Source: Psococerastis gibbosa
Lineage: Eukaryota; Arthropoda; Insecta; Psocodea; Psocidae
Direction: 5' to 3'
Assembly (NCBI GenBank): GCA_963971405.1
Contig: OZ020491.1
Span: forward strand, 9,480,855 to 9,544,854
DNA length: 64,000 nt
In this document: positions 1-12,359 of the stretch, piece after piece
Numbering within the stretch: position 1 is the first letter of the stretch
How the letters are laid out: every line of letters begins with the position of its first letter
Translations under genes and position numbers: made by a program
The notes under the pieces: model-generated
Seen by the model: only the letters and a program-made list of their open reading frames with translations
Database searches by the model: none
Told to the model about the DNA's origin: nothing

Positions 1-582
1 TAGGAGAAGCAGTTTTGAGTTCAAAGAAGTTAACAATATACACATGGGCTTACGGGTTGTATTGAATTTTTGAATGGAAGCTGAAGCCATTGGGATGATA
101 AGAACCTCTTGTCAATCTCCTCTTCAGTGGTGAAAATATAGGCTATATCTCCGTTTTGATTCATAACCTTTTCAATTCTGCATTATGGTGTATTTCAATA
201 GAGAAAAAGAATGATAATGTAATCTATACTAAGAGTAGTCGTGTTTTATGTTGAAATCAGCTGTTTGTTACGCAAAGACCACCTGGAGTCTTTTGTATTT
301 TTGTTACTTTTTATATATATTTGATCAAAGCAGAATAGTTACCAAAAAATCACCAAAAAATGTACCCATATTAAGGTTAAGCTGAACTGATTTAGTGAAT
401 GAATATACTGCACATATAAATAGATATTACAATCACTAATAAAATTAACTAACTAACTTCTCGGATTTCCCAGCCTCTACTATACAAAGCACAAAACAAA
501 ACAAAGTACAAAACAGTAATAGTGGCAGGGTATGCTATGCTATGTATAGGGGCATGAGTAGGTATCCCCTTAATATGATATT
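1..582. other. AT-rich intergenic, no gene seen
   Basis: No open frame, splice-bounded exon or RNA gene is visible. The stretch is AT-rich and runs into a reverse copy of the GTCTGTCT-core repeat described below. Confidence 0.6.
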
Positions 583-1345
583 TTTTTGTTCAAAACCAAA
601 CATTTATTTTGGAAAACATTCTGTTAGGTTTTGTTACTCTATTAAACATCTAAAATATACCTGAAGTAAGAAAGCGTCGATAGAAAGACTTTTTAAATTA
701 TTTTTTAGTCATTTTTCATGAAAATTGAGTCTTTTTTATTTTTTCCCCTCTGAACCACACTTTCAAGGGGCAAGCGACCTACTGAGGTTTATTGACATTA
801 CTAACGACTACAATACATGTGAATTTAAAAAGAATCGTTGGAGCCGTTTTTGATAAATAATTTTTTAGATGTTTTTTTTTTAGTTTTTTGAAAATAAAAC
901 CGCCCGAAATTGAGTTAGTTAGTTAATAAAACATTATTCCGAGGTGTGGTGTGATTTTTAAACTTATATAGCGAATTTCATCAAAATCCACCGTGTAGTT
1001 TGCCCTTAAATTGACAAACATTAACAGACAGACAGAAATTTCGTAAAAACCACATTTTTAGGCTCCTGGGACCTCAAAACGTTTAAATCCACTAAAACCT
1101 ATAATAATAAAACATTGCTCCGAGGTGTAATTTTTAAACCTACATGCCGAATTTCATCAAAATCCACCGTGTAGTTTGCCCAAAAATTGACCAACATATT
1201 AACAGACAGACGGACAGACATTTCGTGAAAACCACTTTTTTAGGCTCCTGGGACCTCAAAACTAGTAAATACACTAAATCCCGAAATCGAGAATTCGACC
1301 ATCACAAAGCTTTCCTTATACTACGTATAAACAGGAAAGAAATAA
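583..1345 (-). repeat. GTCTGTCT-core dispersed repeat, reverse copy with internal duplication
   Basis: Reverse copy of a family also seen complete at 3700-4545, 16765-17703 and 24097-24953. Hallmarks are a GACAGACAGACAG tract, the motif for 'hold in one hand' spacing between CAAACTACTCGG and GATGAAATTTGGCATG, and an end reading TACGTATAAA then GGAAAG. In this copy the segment around the GACAGACAG tract occurs twice, at about 940-1085 and 1105-1280, so it is internally duplicated. The ORF that crosses it is not a gene. Confidence 0.75.
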
Positions 1346-1897
1346 TGAACGCACTTAGCTAATCAGGCCGTAGTCAGTTCTTCAACTGAAAGTTCTTTGC
1401 AAGAAAAACGGGGATACAGAAAACGTCCAAGTTTTAAACTTCAAACTCACCAACTAATTTAGTTTTAACTAGCCGATTCAACTTTCCAACTTCTGGTTCG
1501 GACTTTTATCAACTTTGAGGGTGGCAACCCTTGCCACCACACAGCACACATTATCAACCTCTATTCACCCTAACTGCAGTATCTCATCAGATTCATTGTC
1601 AAATAGTTTCGCGTATGTTTAACTTAGTGTGACGGGGTCGAGCGGATATTCAAATTCTCCTAGAAAGGGCTCTTTGCGTTGCCATAGCGATCATTTCCCT
1701 TTACAATAATGAGTCTAGACAATATTACTAGATTTTCGTAGAATGTCTTAACTGGCAATTTATATTCTAATCAGTATAATGCAATAGTTTATTGTTTAAA
1801 TTAATAAATGAATATTATCAATTTGTATTTGTTATACCTACCTATACGTATATTAATATTATTGTTATGATATTGGCCATTGAAGAAGACAGTCGAA

Positions 1898-2093
1898 ATT
1901 AAAGGAGGTTACCTCACGATTATAGAACAAGGCGTAGGAGTGATGTGAGTGTCATCGGATCGCAAGTAAAATCTATGTTCAACGTAATACCTGAGTATAA
2001 CAGACTTCCCAGTGAAATAAAAAAAGGAATGGACCCAAAGAATTAAGTTTAGATTAGCACTGGCGAAAAACAACAACAACAACAACAACAACC
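1898..2093 (+). pseudogene. 5'-truncated LINE: reverse-transcriptase ORF C-terminus with (AAC)n tail
   Basis: A plus-strand frame is open to a TAA at 2044-2046. It ends in a typical non-LTR retrotransposon C-terminus: a Phe-Asn-Val-Ile-Pro-Glu-Tyr-Asn stretch, then Leu-Pro-Ser-Glu-Ile-Lys. A (CAA)n microsatellite tail follows at about 2068-2092. The family assignment rests on the C-terminal pattern only, because no catalytic motif remains in this short copy. Confidence 0.6.
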
Positions 2094-2134
2094 TCTTCAA
2101 CCTACATTAGTTTCATGTCAATGTTATATGCCAT

Positions 2135-2271
2135 GGTGGCTATTCCACTTGTCAATAATCCATCATTTCTGCTTCAATAATTGATGAGATTTTTTTACTC
2201 TATATAAAAAAAAAAATCTCATCAATTATTGATGCACAAATGACGGAATAATGACAAGTGGAATAGCCGCC
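2135..2271. mobile_element. PIF/Harbinger-like MITE, 137 bp, palindromic
   Basis: The ends form inverted repeats (GGTGGCTATTCCACTTGTC against GGCGGCTATTCCACTTGTC). The inner arms, containing CTCATCAATTATTGATG-like sequence, also pair, so the element is nearly a perfect hairpin. Relatives lie at 31512-31688 and 58079-58594. The superfamily is inferred from related copies that carry 3-bp TTA duplications. Confidence 0.75.
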
Positions 2272-2631
2272 TATATATAATACTACAATATATTGAAAAG
2301 AGACAACTGCTACCTTAATGTAATTTTTTAATTTTAATTCGTGTATTTTTTAACATTTATTGTATAACATTTCTACAGGTATTGTAGGCCCCCTTAACCT
2401 CACGTGTGCGGGGTACCTACTAAATCTAAAACACAAAATTAATACAATAATTACACCAGACATAATCGTCATAATGCAGCACCTAATAATAATAATATGA
2501 ACTTATATTTAAAGTTGGTAGTAGTGCTTATGATATAATTTAATTTGACTTATATATACTAAAGATTAAAAAAACTTATAAAAAGCTTTATATATATATA
2601 TATATATATTATATATGGTAGTTCTTTTTTT

Positions 2632-2936
2632 GTAAATGTCTGCCGCCAGTGGAACTCCCTAGATAAGGAAATTAGATCGCTGCCAAAGATTCGTGGGTTC
2701 AAAAGCCAGTTGCTGAAAAAATTGCTAGGAACAGAATAGGTTTAGAATAAGAATACTGTCCAGATATTTACTTTTTTTTTACGTCACGTCACTTTAGAAT
2801 AAGTTATTTTTATGCATTGTTAGAATAAGATTGTTTAAGTTAAGCGTATGTATTTTGTTAATTGTATTGTTTTTGGACGTGGGTTAGGCAGAAAAAGACT
2901 TTCTAGTCTTAAGTCTCGCCCCGTAAATATAAGACG

Positions 2937-2966
<30 letters not shown>
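2632..2966 (+). pseudogene. 5'-truncated LINE: ORF C-terminus, 3' UTR and (TTA)n tail
   Basis: An open frame from about 2632 to a TAG at 2737-2739 reads Cys-Arg-Gln-Trp-Asn-Ser-Leu-Asp-Lys-Glu-Ile-Arg-Ser-Leu-Pro, the usual form of a non-LTR element C-terminus. The 3' UTR ends with AAGTCTCGCCCCGTAAATATAAGA and a (TTA)n tail at about 2938-2966. The same 3' end recurs at 34053-34110, which marks a LINE family with at least two copies here. Confidence 0.65.
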
Positions 2967-2968
<2 letters not shown>

Positions 2969-3309
2969 AAAGTGGATGAGCGAAATGGGTAGGGCAAACG
3001 GACACGAAAATATGAACCCCACAGCGGGTTGGACCATGGCTGGCTTGCTGCGACTAAAGTACAAGTTACATAAAGTTTTATACACTTCCAAACCCCCACA
3101 ATGACAAAGGTTAATAGCGAATAATTATACTAAAAACTAACTTATTAAAACTTATGGTGTTAATGTAATTAAAAACCTGATGAATAGAAAGAATTGTCAT
3201 CATTACCTTTCAATGGATCGTTTGTTTTTCGTTACAAAAACCAATTAAACTCAGAAAAACTTCTTTTAGAAAACAATTTTTTAACAAAAAAAACATTGTG
3301 GAAAGTCTT

Positions 3310-3695
3310 TTGAAGTTGAGGAAAGTTTTATTTCATTACGAGCACTTCAGATCGGGATCGGGGTTTCGGAAAAAGTCGCTGAAATATAAAATATCATAAC
3401 CCGCCGAAGACGGTCCCAAGCCCGTTTGATAAAGGAGGAGGGACGGTAGTGGAGGCAAGAGCGGGGGACCCAAATGGCGAGGGGCTCCTTGTTAAATACC
3501 ACAAAACGCCGACAAAGCTACCCGAACAAGACGATTAGCTCCGTCTTTAAATAAGTGCAAGCCCAATGGCTCCAATGGCGGAAGATGGTGCCTAGAAACA
3601 CCAAAACGGCGGAGGAGACAGATACGCAGGGGACCAGCCACCCCTTTGCCTTGAGGGAAGGGTATTGACTCAAAGGCTAAGGGAGGGCCCTAACA
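3310..3695. other. GC-richer unique-looking block, nature unknown
   Basis: This roughly 380-bp block is clearly richer in G and C than its surroundings and has no long frame on either strand. It may be the remnant of a retrotransposon 5' region, but no diagnostic motif was found. Confidence 0.3.
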
Positions 3696-3699
3696 GAAA

Positions 3700-4545
3700 A
3701 CCCTTTTTCCTTTCCTGTTTATACGTAGTATCAGGAAAGCTTTGTGATGGTCAAAATTTTCGGTTTCGGGATTCCAGTGGATTTACACGTTTTGAGGAAC
3801 CAGGAGAACGGTGGTTTTTGCGAAGTGTCTGTCTGCTGGTCTGTCTGTTCGTCAATTTCCAGGCAAACTACTCGGTGGATTTTGATAAAATTTGTCATGT
3901 AGGTTCACAAATCTCATACCTCAGGAACAATTTTTTGGCTAACTCCATTTTGCGGATTTTACCTCCAAAAAATTAAAAAAAAAAAAACGGCTAAGACATG
4001 ATTTATCAAAAACGACTCAAACGGTTTCTTTTCAATTCACATACTACATATTGTAGTTGTTATTAATGTAAACGAAAGGCAATGGGTCGCTTGCCCGTTG
4101 GTAGTTTTTTCTGGTGATAAAAAAAATAAAAATGACTCAAGTTTCATGAAAAATGAATGAAAAATATTTTTTCTGTTGAACCTTTCTTTCGCTACTTTCT
4201 ACCTTGAGGTATGTTCTAGGTTAATGGTTTTAGTTAAATAGAGGAGCAAAACCGAACAGGTTGCTTGCCCAAACAAAGATTTGGTTTTGTGCAAAAAATT
4301 ATTTGTTCAAGAAATTAAATTCACGCTCCAATACATTGCGTACCCTGCCCTGTTTTAATGTATTGGTCGGCTCGTTCTAGAATATACAATCCCATCGATC
4401 AATTCAGTGCTTTGGGATAGGGGATGTCGAGGGATGCGAAATTTAACCATAGGGAAATTATTGACTATGGAATTACTCATATTATTTGTCTACTAATTGA
4501 TGGATAGGAAAGCATGTTCGAGTAAACTCGGACCGGTTACTTCAT
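3700..4545 (+). repeat. GTCTGTCT-core dispersed repeat, near full length
   Basis: It starts at TTTATACGTAGTATCAGGAAAGC and ends near ACTCGGACCGGTT, matching 24097-24953 along its length. The ends GCTTTCC... and ...GGAAAGC are inverted relative to each other, which suggests a non-autonomous DNA element. No transposase frame is present, so the superfamily is not known. Confidence 0.75.
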
Positions 4546-5036
4546 ACGGTATTGTAGAAGTGCTAAATCATTGTATCAGTAATTTAACCTGGGAAAAAAG
4601 CTGAAAAAGAGCAGGACTACAATTTACGTTTAGGTGTTTGTTCGCTAAATTTAGTCGAGTTCGTATGTGCTTACACGGCGAAGATTGATGAGTTAGTAAA
4701 GCTGCAGCATTGTCTTATTTCCCTGACATATTACATTGCCACATAGCAGGATACAAATAAACGGATCTTTTTAGAACAAGACGCGGAGACGAGGCTCGTA
4801 AAAAGTGCTGAATCTGTCTACGTGGTTCAAAGCTCACATTTTCTTTGACCTCAGGGCTTAAATTCGCGGTGGGATGCGCCTAATAATGCTGAATTCCCTG
4901 CTTTCCGACTAAACGTTGAAATAAAGAAGAAAACTGTTTTTTATATTTCATTCAGGACTGGAGGCTAATTCCTAAATTAACTAAGGATAGGGGGGAAGGG
5001 GCTAGAGACTCACACAAAGAACATATTTTTTGGCGG

Positions 5037-5403
5037 GAACAAAATATCCGATCTCACCTATACCTAATAGAACTCTACAGTTCCTTATTAACTGCTAAGC
5101 AGACAGAACAGTCTGTCATAAGCAGGAAGCAAAATGTCCGATCTCACCTAGATACCTAATAGAACTCTGCAGTTCTCTACTAGCTGCTAAGCAGGCAGAA
5201 CAGTTTGTCATAAGCGGGAAGCTAAATGTCCGATCTCACCTAGATACCTAATAGAACTCTACAGTTCTGTACTAACTGCTAAGCAGACAGAACAGTTTGT
5301 CATAAGCAGGAAGCGAAATGTCCGATCTCATCTATACCTAATAGAACTCTACTGTTCTCTCTCTACTAACTGCTAAGCAGACAGAACAGTTTGTCATAAG
5401 AAA
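5037..5403. repeat. 92-bp tandem repeat, about four copies
   Basis: The landmark CCGATCTCA recurs at about 5047, 5138, 5230 and 5321, a period of 90-92 bp. Each unit includes GCTAAGCAGACAGAACAGT and TTTGTCATAAGCAGGAAGC. It is a short satellite-like array with no coding content. Confidence 0.9.
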
Positions 5404-5456
5404 CTGCCAAATTGGAAGTTTCCATTATAAATGATTCCTGGAAACGATTTAACTAA

Positions 5457-5708
5457 GTGCTTACTAAAGAGGTGACAGATAAAAACCACTACAAAGCTCT
5501 TTGTAGAGCAAATGTTGAGTGGAGGAAGAGGAACAAGAAAATTATTTCGGGAAATATTTTGCGTTTTAGACATCGAAAAGTAAAGTCTGAACTCAGAAGG
5601 TGGATTGCAAAAGGGAAAGCAGTGTCAGCAAAAAGAGGGAAAACTCAAGATGTTAATTTAAGTTTATTTTTGCTTTCCTCTAATTTGTCATTTTCATTCA
5701 AAATTTAG
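5457..5708 (+). other. Isolated 83-codon open frame, no recognised product
   Basis: The frame is rich in Lys and Arg (residues 20-60), without a recognised domain, splice context or conserved motif. It could be a decayed transposon ORF or chance. No function is assigned. Confidence 0.15.
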
Positions 5709-6429
5709 CTGATTTAAGCTGGTGTTTATTATACCTTTTTTTCATGGCTAGAATTTTTGGGAAAGGGCTTGCTTTTCATGAGAATTGAGGGAGTTGGCGA
5801 ACACTTAATTTTACTTTCTGCATCCGTGATGATTCAACATTGCTTTGTAGATGGAAATTTAAATGGGTTTTACCCTTTCTTTCTCCCCTATTCTCCATGA
5901 CCAGGACTCGGAGGCATTACAACCATCAGAAGCACCATATAGGGTCATTGGGACGGGCAGTCGACCCTCATCTTTTTGAAAAAAAAAACATTTTAAAAAT
6001 AACTACATAACAGGAAAGTAATATGAATTGTACGATAGCACATTCGATATGAATGTAGTTTATTATATACAAATACTTGAATTGAACTGGCGTTGATATT
6101 TGTATGTTCAGCCACAGGGCCTTTCTTTTTTTTTTCAGCCGGTACCCCCAGCACTGGGAGCATTTAATAGAAAGAATACAATACAACATTAAAGAAAATA
6201 ATCGTTTTTACCAGAATACTGCATGTAAGCCCCGTAAGGGAGGCTTGTGGCAGGATTCGCCAAAAGACTACAAACAGTTATTATTACGAACTACATTATT
6301 ACAAGTGTAAATAAAATAATAATAATACAGTTATATAGTTAGTTAAAGTTAAATAAGTTAAAGTTACCTTACATTATCCAGTATAAAATAAAATCAAAAT
6401 AAATCAAAAGGATTAATCGCCACAATTTA

Positions 6430-7731
6430 AAATAATAATAATAATAATAATAATAATCACTTTCACTTTTCACTATTTTCCTTGGCCGGTAACCCCGGAC
6501 AAGGTGCATATATTGAGAACAACAATTTGTTATTAATCAGCATTATCACGCTCAAGCTTCCGCTTATCGAGCGATCATAGTGCAGTGGCACTGCAAGATA
6601 TAAATATAATTGATAATAATTAATAATAATAAACCATTGTATAGTACTCACTCTAGCTTTCTGCAATGAGTGAGATCCTTCTGAACTCTGAAGGATGTAT
6701 TTATATATATTTATTATTTATAATATTATATATTATTATATATTGATGTAAAATTATATATATAATGAAATGGCTAATAGTCTGTATTTAAAATTAAGTA
6801 TTTTTTAAATTCTTTTCTATTTTCCCTATTTTGTTCAATTCTTTTAGTTTATGTGGCAATTTGTTAAATATCTCTGGTAAAACTGTTTCATTGAGGCGTC
6901 TGCCGCCGTACATATTATGTGTTATAGGAATATTTTGTCTCAATGTATCTACATTTCTCAGTTGCCTCTTATTCTGTGTGTTTCCAACAATTTTGCTTAA
7001 ATACATAAAATAGTTATTCATTATTATAAGATATTTGTACAGTTTTCCTATTGGTAGTAATCTAGAAATCAGTATTTTTCGTCTATATTTTTAAATTTTT
7101 TGTTTAAATTATTAGATACCATGTCTTTTACTATTTTATTTTGCATTTTTAGTATTTTTGTGAAATAGCTGTTGTTATCTCTCCCCCAAGTTTGTATTCC
7201 AATTAATACCGATTCTATTAGTGCATGGTAAATCACTTTTAGGGTTTTTAGCGGAAGGCAATATTTTAATTTTTGTATAGCACAACACCCTGACCTCATT
7301 TTTTGTATATACAATCAATTTGATTCTGCCATGTTAGTCTACTGCCCAATATTAACCCAAGGTATTTATGCTCCTCATTAATCTCTATTTCTTCTACACA
7401 GTCACAGTTTTTTGAGTTTGTTTGGTGAAGACAGTGATGAGTGTGGAAAATAAATTTTTTCCTCTTATAAACCGGTCCCCTGTTTCGCATGTGAACAATT
7501 TTTGTTTTATTGCAGTTTATCGTGACACCCACATCGTGTGTTAGTTTCTGTAGTTTTCTTATTATTTTGTTCATTTCTTTTGATGCTTCTTCTGCGCTGT
7601 CATTTACTATTACTATGGCAATGTCATCAGCAAACATAAATAATTCTGCTCCTAGAAGTTTTGGTATTGAGTTGGTTGTAAGTATATACAATAGGGGTCC
7701 GATTTTACTACCCTGGGCCACACCGGAATAA
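6430..7731 (-). mobile_element. 5'-truncated LINE on the minus strand with (ATT)n tail
   Basis: The element enters at the reverse-transcriptase motif after Gly-Val-Ala-Gln-Gly-Ser at about 7728 and runs left to a (ATT)n tail at 6430-6458. Its 3' UTR carries a short hairpin, CCTTGTCCGGGGTTACCGG followed by CAAGG, ending in AAGTGAAAGTG. The same 3' UTR occurs without coding sequence at 8035-8166, 34163-34222 and 41640-41735, so those are shorter copies of this family. An (AAT)n tract at 7730-7748 flanks the 5' side. Confidence 0.8.
6794..7721 (-). pseudogene. Reverse transcriptase remnant of the 6.4-7.7 kb LINE
   Basis: Three overlapping minus-strand frames (7721-7296, 7314-7069, 7021-6794) join into one reverse-transcriptase C-terminal half. 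The first carries the Gln-Gly-Ser-x-x-Gly-Pro-Leu-Leu-Tyr motif and the catalytic Phe-Ala-Asp-Asp box, then Lys-Tyr-Leu-Gly-Leu. The second has the Trp-Gly-Arg stretch typical of the thumb region. The third has the C-terminal Phe-Asn-Lys-Leu-Pro motif. Frameshifts near 7310 and 7030-7070 break it, so the copy cannot make an active enzyme. A jockey/CR1-type clade is likely, but the clade was not determined. Confidence 0.75.
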
Positions 7732-8034
7732 TAATAATAATAATAATATGTGTATTGAAAACAATTTTACATTACATAGATCATCAGTAGCCACATAGCT
7801 ACATAGTTGAAAGAGAATCAACGTATAGTATCACTAAAATGTAAAATAGAAATAAATAAAACACAGCATTACATAATAAATTAATTGAATTAAATATTTT
7901 TTCCATTAAATAAATAAAGGATTTATGAGGACAGGAGGAACTCCACGTTTTCTACTACACACAGCCCTAAGTTGACTGGCAAAAGTTCTGGGCTTCATGT
8001 CAGGGTCGCTGTATCTACATTATTATTTTTTCAA

Positions 8035-8166
8035 TAAAGACTTTATTATTATTATTATTACTATCTGGAAGCTTGAGCGTGATAATTATACGCATGACAA
8101 CTTCTTTCAATGTATGCACCTTGTCCGGGGTTACTGGACAAGGAAAGAAGTGAAGTGAAGTGATTA
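8035..8166 (+). mobile_element. LINE 3' UTR fragment
   Basis: Plus-strand copy of the 3' end seen at 6458-6600 (minus). It shares AAGCTTGAGCGTGATAAT and CCTTGTCCGGGGTTAC, then AAGGAAAGAAGTGAAGTGAAG. A (TTA)n run precedes it. Confidence 0.65.
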
Positions 8167-8339
8167 TTCCCCCGGAAAAATGGAGAGGATTGCTTTTTCT
8201 AATAGGCAACTCATTTATTCTACCGTTTTTATGATTTAAAAATGATTTAAATAAAGATGTAAAAATTGTATGAAACAAACAAAATTGTCCTTATTTTCTA
8301 TTGGAAGAATTTTGCAGCCCTTCTACTAAAGGTCTCCTT

Positions 8340-8556
8340 TTGGACATGTAGAGTAGTGGTACGGTCTCTGACTTTCACCCGAAAGGTTGTTGGTTCGAGT
8401 CCTACACTTCCTAAATTTTCTGGCCATGCTTCGGAGGGCATGTAAAGCAGGCGGTCCCGGGCCTTCCTAGTTGAGTGTAAGAGAGGGCTTTATAGCCCTA
8501 ACTCCGCTAGGTTGGCTTAGTAATAGAACAAAAAGTCCTTATTTATTTATTTATTT
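8340..8556 (+). mobile_element. tRNA-derived SINE, family A
   Basis: The tRNA-like head starts with GTAGAGTAGTGGTACGG (A-box-like) and has the B-box GGTTCGAGTCC at about 8392-8402. The body contains GCAGGCGGTCCCGGGCCTTCC and CTCCGCTAGGTTGGC, and the tail is (TTATT)n. Further copies are at 18658-18880 and 61492-61705, with partial ones at 11128-11190 and 63930-64000. It is presumably mobilised by a LINE partner. Confidence 0.85.
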
Positions 8557-8559
8557 TGT

Positions 8560-9184
8560 ATAGTAATTTCAAATTGCAATATTTCTCGAAATTAAATTAA
8601 ATTGCTTCTATGAATTTATTCCCACGAGTAGTTTAGGTTCGTGCATGCAATCACCTAGTACTATGCCTACCTAACTATATTGGTGTTTAATTAATTGGGT
8701 AAATACAATATTCAATTTCCCCACTTCACATAGTCAATTATGGAAACTAATGTAACAGTAAACGCTTCAAACTGAATATTATTTTTAAGTGGAATGGGAG
8801 AGGAAATGAAGATGGTTACAGGTGAGTATTTTCATTCCCTTTTATAAGGGTGAAACAAACATTTAAATACGGTGATGTTCTCTGCTCTCGGCAGCATTTT
8901 CAAGATTTTTGAAGTATTTTTAGCCTACTGTTTAAAATTACAAAGGTTTTTATGGAAATAATATTTTGTGAGCCCTGAAGCTATCTCTACAATCGATGAA
9001 AAGCTTCTACTTCCTTCATTCTTTAGCTGGCTCTATAGCGCACGACTAATCTTGGCCGCTGCAACCATGTCGTTCCACCTCTTATCACTGAATACAGCAT
9101 TTCTCCACAAGTTGCGCACGACTAGCTTCGGGAGGTCTTTACCCATCACTTCTTGGGTCTCCCCATTGATTTTATGCTAAAATA
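8560..9184. other. Intergenic, no gene seen
   Basis: No supported exon. The 70-codon frame at 8968-9180 has no recognised domain and no splice context. Confidence 0.45.
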
Positions 9185-9300
9185 ATATTCTTAAAATACA
9201 AAGGGCTGTTCTAAAATTGTTTTTTTTCTAATTTTTAATCCTGATAAAAGCTAACTTGGTACCTCGTACTATGTGAATCTATTTTAAATAAATATTATTA
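9185..9300. repeat. Dispersed repeat fragment shared with 17790-17940
   Basis: Both sites contain CTAACTTGGTACC (or TTAACTTGGTACCACG) followed by an ACTATGT-type spacer, then AATCTATT and AAATATTATT, with a poly-T stretch upstream. It is a short, diverged pair of unknown class. Confidence 0.45.
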
Positions 9301-9959
9301 TCTTCGCTAGAAGAGGCATTTAAAGGAGATGGGCTTTATTGGTCTAAGATCTAAACACCCGTAATAACGTTGACACTTTGCATATTGCAACTCCGTAAAA
9401 AAATGTTTTTTAGCCAAAATATTCTCGCAAAATACGTTTTTGTCATTAAATTACGTATATATTAGGATGCTGCATTGCTGCCGCCTGTCCAGGTGGAATT
9501 CTCACCTCTAATAATTAATATGATAATCACACTGTCATGTCCATTTCCGCTATTGGACTCAGTGTGCCGCAATTTGCCTTCAGGCTTCTGTTGGCTCTAC
9601 AGCTTTACACCAACCCTTCAAAATGATTACTGCCGCTGCTATCCTGTTGTTTTAGGCACTCACTACCTCGATAAAATCACCATGACTTCGTTCAACAAGC
9701 TTCTAATAGCAGTAACGCGCTCACCAAGTCCTGTGGGATGAGAATTGAGTATAGTGATTAAGAGAAAATCGCGTTTGTTTTTTACTAAGTCGGATTCCAT
9801 CATAGACCCGTTTAAAACATCCATTAAATTGACAGATATGCTCCTCCAAATTTCGACACTAACATAACCTTCACTAACATGGATGTTAAAAGCGGTCTGG
9901 TTGTATTTTAAAAACAGAAGATTATGGGCAGCAGCCCCTGTAACAACACTGTGAACCGA

Positions 9960-10257
9960 ATGCCGATTGGTACCCCCACTCCATTGCAACCCCAACCACT
10001 GTATCAGTCGAGAAGGCGGTGCCAGATTAAGACTCACTGTATTTACTCATTAAAACATTATATATGAGCAACATGTATACTAACTACTATGCGTAAATAT
10101 AGAATAAGTGCGAAGTGAAGTGTTTGTATGTTAAGCCAACTTCCAGTAGAAATTGGCCTAATACAGTATTACGGGTAAACAGTGGGCCTAAATCCGACAC
10201 TGCCTTCTCGACTGAAGCAGTGATTGGGGTCGCACTGGAGTGGAGGGCCAATCAGCT
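9960..10257. mobile_element. Hairpin element with about 73-bp inverted arms
   Basis: The left arm (9960-10032) pairs with the right arm (10184-10257). Landmarks are CCCACTCCATTGCAACCCC against GGGGTCGCACTGGAGTGG, and TCGAGAAGGCGGTGCC against the matching GACACTGCCTTCTCGA. The loop is about 150 bp. It looks like a MITE, but no clear target duplication was identified. The overlapping open frames are by-products of the arms. Confidence 0.6.
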
Positions 10258-11127
10258 TATTTTACTGCGTTGTTATTGGGGCTGCTTAACAAGGCTATTT
10301 TTCAAACCATAGGTATCAAGATTGCAAACAAAAAACTGGCGCAATTCTTGCGCTCTTTTTACTTTCTTAATTATTTAACTTTAAACACGTCGCAACGTAC
10401 ACCCTCAAATCAGTGCTTTGGTTCGCCCAATGCTGTAATTGTTAATAAATTGCGTAGTTTTCAATTAATAATTAACATTCGGTGGAAATCTATACAACCG
10501 GCCTACAATGGCGACTATATTTATTACTAACCTGGGATTAACAATGTAATCGACATATTTAATTTTATAATGCAACGTGCTATTCAAAATTGTTTTGTTT
10601 ACATTTTTAACCCCAAGAATTAGCTAATAGTAAACTGCATATAATAGTAGATCCGAAGGACAAGCCTGTCATCAACCATAGCCTGACTTTTTTTATAGCC
10701 AAGTTAACAATAAATTGATTTACACTGAAAACAATCAGCGGTGACGATATCCCAGTATTTTAGTAATTTTTCCGTCTACCATACGATAATAACATAAATC
10801 AGTGCTAGATTGTAAAAGTTCCAACTAAATTAGGGTTGTATATTTCAGATGAACCGAACAAAATAAACATGAGGCCCGCTTACAGGCAAAATCGATATCT
10901 GGACAGTATTTAAGCGACAAACGTTGATATTTTGTGACAGTTTACTGAATTCGTGGCTTGGTTTCACTTTCTCTTTATTGCTGAGTTATTTCGAAGCAGA
11001 AGTGACAAGAATTTTGTATATGAAGCTATTTCCGTAGCTGTAGCGCCAACAGAAAATAATAAAATATGCGTGGATTATTGAAATCACGGTGCTAAAAACT
11101 AATCCGCGCGTTAAAAAAAAATTCTAA

Positions 11128-11190
11128 ACAATAAATCTGCTAAGTTGGCTCAGTAATGGAACAAGAAGTTATTATTTATTTATTTAAGTG
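11128..11190 (+). mobile_element. SINE family A, 3' fragment
   Basis: The 3' portion only: CTAAGTTGGCTCAGTAATGGAAC followed by (TTATT)n, matching the tail of the full copies. Confidence 0.6.
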
Positions 11191-11370
11191 ATTCCCTGGC
11201 CAAACCCAATGGCCACATAGCCTACAATATATTTCAGACAAACAAGAACACACTGCTTTCACAGGCAGAACCAGAATTTCCAATGGCGCAACAGAATCCC
11301 GGAGCCAAGAGAAAATTGGCCCCCCTCCCCAAACAGATGATACAATTAATTGAAAATTAAGATTTTTTTT

Positions 11371-11553
11371 TATTTTTTTATTTTTTTTAAGAAAGATCAA
11401 TTGCATACAAACAATTTAATGAACGTATCCGATTGACCTCTTCCAGTCGTCTCTTTAGGTTAGTACCCGTGTTGAGTTACGACACGTCTCCGATCACATG
11501 GCGTGTAAAGGCTCGCACAAGTGCAAGCACGTTACCACCTGGCCATCGAAGTC
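11371..11553 (-). mobile_element. tRNA-like SINE, family B
   Basis: Minus-strand copy. On its own strand the head reads TGGCCAGGTGGTAACGTGC, close to a tRNA A-box/D-arm, and GGAGACGTGTCGTAACTC follows. The body has GAAGAGGTCAATCGGATAC and the end is GTATGCGATT followed by an A-rich tail. Ten copies occur in the window. The B-box is degenerate, so the tRNA origin is likely rather than proven. Confidence 0.75.
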
Positions 11554-12359
11554 GAATTGTTTCAAATCTTGGGTTCAGGGTCTCTTCGGGGGGGGGGGGG
11601 GGGATGTAAAGCATTTACGTACGAAATAGTACGTTTTTAACAATTTCTCATGCACAATTTATGCATTCGCCACTGGATACGTTTGTGGATACCCTAAGGC
11701 TAAAATTACGCCGGATCAATTAAAAGTTGTTGCACAGAGACATTTTTGTCTTTGTATTTATTTTCGGGCTAAATATTGAGCTGGTCAAACGGTGTAAGGT
11801 AAAAAATAAAGTAAATAAAAAATAAAATAAAAAATAAAGGTAACGGTGTAAACGGGGACACTCCTCCGGAGACAAGTATTGTCATTAAAGTAATAATACA
11901 GCTGGATTTTAAATAATTAATTTTGTAGATATTGTTTTACAGAAAAGCAAGTTTTGCCACAAATACCTATACAATAAAGTCGGACGCAGGGTCTGAGTTA
12001 CCCCCTGCCGACAGCCCTGTTACGTTCAATTTCAAGATAACTCAAAAACAATTACCAGTTTTTGTACAGGGAAATCATTGAAACAAAACTAGTTGGAGTG
12101 TCACAACTGGACAAACGTGCAACATCTCTTACAGCCAGTTTAAACAAAGAGGGTTCAATAAGTAAGCGGTCTGACGTCAGAGCCATCCAACAAATGGTAA
12201 ACTACACCCAATAGTGTGCCAACAGTTTGGCTCAATTATTTTCAATATAAGCTTACTGTCTCTACGTTTTTTTTATTGCGAGTCAGAAAAGATTGTAAAC
12301 CTCTCGGAATCAAAATGAAATGTGGTTCACATCAAGTCACACATGCCTTTTACTGCTTT

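Noticed and set aside
5037-5403. Regular repeats that could suggest a CRISPR array
   Set aside because: The units are contiguous 92-bp tandem copies without unique spacers, in a spliced eukaryotic genome.
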